Shown: piece by piece, positions 6,560-8,409 of the stretch
Layout of the letters: the number at the start of each line of letters is the position of its first letter
Position numbering within the stretch: position 1 is the stretch's first letter
Origin: Pseudomonadota bacterium
GTDB lineage: Bacteria; Pseudomonadota; Gammaproteobacteria; Acidiferrobacterales; Acidiferrobacteraceae
Direction: 5' to 3'
Length of the DNA stretch: 8,409 nucleotides
Assembly: GCA_021797365.1 (NCBI GenBank)
Contig: JAJZZU010000091.1
Location: forward strand, 1 to 8,409
Notes under the pieces: model-generated
What the model saw: the letters and a program-made list of their open reading frames with translations, nothing else
The model's database searches: none
Told to the model about the DNA's origin: nothing
Program-made: the position numbers and the translations under genes

Positions 6560-7267
6560 TGATCCACGACAATGGACCCGACAGCGCCTCTCGCCATCCT
6601 GTCGGCTGATCTTGTCCCACAGTTTTGCAAGACGCCGGGAAGGGGCTCGCGAACCTATGCGCACGCCGATCACCGGACGGGGATTCTGCGGCGCCACCCT
6701 GACGCGCATTCGGGCACGGATCCACGGTGCCCCCACCGACGCGTACGGCCTTGTCGCGCAAGGTCTGCAAGTGACCCCTGATTGCCTCGGCAAGGACACA
6801 AGGGCGCCCCCACGACCTAAGCTCACGGTTCCCCGCCCCGAGGGCGGCCTCACCGGGCGCACGGCCGGCAATGTCGGCCAATCACGTTTCCAGCCGGCAC
6901 AACAACACCCGCGCCGTATAGTCATCGCGACCACGGGTGAGGCCGCCATGCCGGCATCGTGTGGTCGTTGCCAGGGCCTTTTCCGCTCATCCGGTAATGG
7001 CCGGCCCAGAGGGCGGCGTTGCGTGGGCAGGATCGCTTGGGTCGGCGCTTCCCCATACCAGGGCCTGGCCTCTTGCGCTTGGGTCCTGACCATCGGAGGG
7101 AAGGCCGCGGGGAAGGCGGCCGGAATCTCGTGGTTGAGCCCCTTCATGCGAGGACCGCCGCCGACCCTATGCTTGACGGACAAGGCCTGCGTGGCGAGGG
7201 CACCGAATCGTTTTACTCACTCCGTACGCGGAGGGTGCGCAAAGCCCTGGCGCGGCCGGGCCCCCTT

Positions 7268-7321
7268 GGCCTGTAATCGGGCGCGATGCGCCATGGCCTT
7301 GCACAGATGGGCAGACACCGG
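7268..7321 (+). repeat. Two-box diverged repeat, copy 1
   Basis: Box A GGCCTGTAATCGGGC (7268-7282) and box B ATGCGCCATGGCCTTGC (7286-7302), followed by GACACCGG (7314-7321). The same three elements recur in the same order and orientation at 7909-7986 with different spacing. Aligned by eye only. Confidence 0.4.
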
Positions 7322-7853
7322 AAGGCCCTCTTGCCCCGCTGACCTTTTGGGCCATACGCACCTTCCAGGACACTTCTTGCCCTACAGAAGCGTTATGGAC
7401 CGCCACACCCACGCCCGAGCCATGCGTCCTGCCGGCCACAGTGACCGACAATACCGACTGTCCGAGCATCTCCCAGACGCTCATCCGGCCGGACCGAAAT
7501 CCGATGATCCCGGTAAGCTCGCCGCCATGCCCGGGCCCATCCTGCTCCAAGACACACCCCACCGCCACCGCGAGTACTTCGGCTACGCTGAGCCCCGCCA
7601 CACAGGGCTCGGTTGACCGCCTTCGGGAACGCGCCTTACCGATACGCATGGCTTACGTGCTGCGCGCCTGCGTGGTCACCATGAGCCACCCGATAATCGC
7701 ACCGCTTTAATAAGGCGTGCAGCCATCAAGAGCCACCAGAAGCGCCATGGCGAGGTACACGGCACGCACGGCGGGCCCTGTTGGCGGCGCATCAACTCCT
7801 GATCCGCCAAGTCCCTACCGGCCCGCGTCATGTCCGGTCACCCTAGCGTATGA

Positions 7854-7903
7854 CGCAGGCCGTCGTCGTGGCCGACAGAGCCTTTCGGGGACCGGCGCCT
7901 GCG
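7854..7903. other. Inverted repeat enclosing smaller hairpins
   Basis: CGCAGGC (7854-7860) and GCCTGCG (7897-7903) are perfect complements closing a 36-base interior. The interior can itself fold (GTCG/CGAC around 7864-7875, or CCGA 7872-7875 with TCGG 7885-7888). A small structured RNA is possible, but I recognise no known class, and in GC-rich DNA such pairs occur by chance. Confidence 0.2.
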
Positions 7904-7908
7904 ATAAG

Positions 7909-7986
7909 GGCCTGTAATTCGGGCTCGGTCGCGACCGACCGGCGTGCGGGACACAATGCGCCCTGGCTTGCGGGCTTTGATACCGG
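7909..7986 (+). repeat. Two-box diverged repeat, copy 2
   Basis: Box A GGCCTGTAATTCGGGC (7909-7924, one extra T), box B ATGCGCCCTGGCTTGC (7956-7971, one substitution and one deletion) and GATACCGG (7979-7986). Box spacing is 31 bases here against 3 in copy 1. The end of this copy runs into the kup promoter. Confidence 0.4.
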
Positions 7987-8010
7987 GGCATGACTCGCTA
8001 TCATGCCCGG
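7977..8010 (+). promoter_or_regulatory. kup promoter overlapped by an inverted repeat
   Basis: TTGATA (7977-7982, 5 of 6) is 16 bases from TATCAT (7999-8004, 5 of 6); the start would be near 8011, 44 bases before the ATG. GGGCATGA (7986-7993) and TCATGCCC (8001-8008) are perfect complements around a 7-base centre, extended by CC/GG with one bulged G. The dyad covers the spacer and the -10 box, a classic position for a repressor operator. Promoter and dyad are seen; regulation is inferred. Confidence 0.55.
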
Positions 8011-8054
8011 CTACGCCCCGCCCGGCGGGCCTGCCATCAGATGTAGGGGAACGC

Positions 8055-8409
8055 ATGACAGAAGACGCTAAAGCAGGAGTTCCGTGGATGGCCTTGGCGG
8101 CCCTTGGCGTGGTGTTCGGCGACATCGGCACGAGCCCGCTCTACACCCTAAGCGCTTGCCTGGCGGCGCTGTCGATGCCCGCCACCCCCGCGCACCTGCT
8201 CGCCATCATCTCGCTCATCCTGTGGACCCTGATCCTGGTGGTGGCCGTCAAGTATGCCTGGTTCGTCATGCGCGCCGACGAGCACGGCGAGGGTGGTGTC
8301 ATGGTCATCACCGCGCTTGCCGCGCGCGGGCAGCCCGAGGGATCACGCACACGTTGGCTCATCTTCGCCCTGGGGCTCCTCGGGGCCTCCCTGTTCTATG
8401 GAGACGGGG
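8055..8409 (+). CDS. kup: Kup-type potassium uptake transporter, 3' end cut by window edge
   Basis: 118 codons are visible of a protein that is about 620 residues in E. coli; the frame is open to the right edge. Kup is an inner-membrane proton-coupled K+ importer. Diagnostic motifs are GVVFGDIGTSPLYT (residues 18-31, with D23 in the position of a functionally important Asp of E. coli Kup), DEHGEGGVMVITALA and LFYGDG at the edge, where Asp stands at a site that is Glu in E. coli and Asp in many other Kup proteins. Membrane spans: about 12-32, 47-70 and a third starting near 98. The ATG at 8055 has AGGGGA (8045-8050) 4 bases upstream, and family similarity starts within ten residues. It has its own promoter with an overlapping dyad, and no other gene of its transcription unit is visible. 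Confidence 0.95.
   Translation, partial: MTEDAKAGVPWMALAALGVVFGDIGTSPLYTLSACLAALSMPATPAHLLAIISLILWTLILVVAVKYAWFVMRADEHGEGGVMVITALAARGQPEGSRTRWLIFALGLLGASLFYGDG

Larger units (their letters stand above)
6560..7976. other. 1.4 kb without a supportable gene
   Basis: Open frames exist on both strands (plus 6528-7616; minus 6392-7183; minus 7167-7649), but they overlap each other and none begins with a convincing ribosome binding site. Their translations are rich in Arg, Pro, Gly, Cys and Trp without recognisable motifs, and third-position G+C bias is weaker than in the real genes. On the minus strand, the frame of 7167-7649 can be read upstream through two stops into hydrophobic stretches (VYLAMALLVALDGC; SGAIIGWLMVTT), so a decayed membrane-protein gene is possible but unidentified. 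The stretch also carries a diverged two-box repeat and a dyad near its right end. Confidence 0.5.

Noticed and set aside
6392..7183. Minus-strand 263-codon open frame
   Set aside because: It runs out of frame through the well-supported 75-residue gene and its promoter, and has no recognisable domain.
6528..7616. Plus-strand 362-codon open frame
   Set aside because: It starts inside the promoter of the minus-strand small gene, has no ribosome binding site, odd composition (Arg, Pro, Cys, His) and no motif; most likely a chance frame in GC-rich DNA.
7167..7649. Minus-strand 160-codon open frame
   Set aside because: Its first half looks somewhat protein-like (VAGLSVAEVLAVAVG), but the end degenerates and there is no start signal; noted only as a possible decayed gene.
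8141..8362. Minus-strand open frame opposite kup
   Set aside because: Antisense shadow of the kup coding sequence.

Overview
The window looks like chromosomal DNA of a GC-rich gammaproteobacterium. The evidence is high G+C with strongly GC-biased third codon positions, a YbeL-type (DUF1451) zinc-ribbon gene, a class I fructose-1,6-bisphosphatase and a Kup-type potassium transporter. An acidophilic chemolithoautotroph of the Acidiferrobacter type would fit, but that is an impression from style of sequence and not shown here.

Layout. (i) 1-3621: a two-component pair. A large sensor histidine kinase, cut by the left edge, combines a polytopic transporter-like domain, an eight-cysteine cluster, two more membrane spans and a HisKA/HATPase core. 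Its stop overlaps by 14 bases the start of a response regulator with a receiver domain and a LuxR-type DNA-binding domain. (ii) 3622-4859: a regulatory interval with a perfect TATAAT box and two hairpins, then a complete fbp gene. (iii) 4860-5596: no intact gene. It holds a hairpin after fbp, the decayed 3' end of a probable transposase gene, an AT-rich strip, a strong 12-bp hairpin and about 250 bases of unassigned leader. (iv) 5597-6115: a complete DUF1451-type zinc-ribbon protein. (v) 6253-6480, minus strand: a 75-residue conserved-looking small protein with a textbook sigma70 promoter and a strong ribosome binding site, convergent with the DUF1451 gene. (vi) About 6560-7976: 1.4 kb with no gene I can support. 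It has long but implausible open frames on both strands and a diverged two-box repeat. (vii) 8055 to the right edge: the N-terminal fifth of kup, with a promoter whose spacer and -10 box lie in an inverted repeat.

How the parts work together. The kinase and regulator are almost certainly translationally coupled and form one signalling pathway, probably sensing a solute through the transporter-like domain or a redox/metal signal through the cysteine cluster. fbp (gluconeogenesis, and the Calvin cycle if the host is autotrophic) has its own promoter just downstream. Whether the regulator controls it cannot be read from the sequence. The remaining genes look like independent single-gene units in a region that has taken transposon insertions and decay. 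I see no CRISPR array, tRNA, rRNA or defence system.
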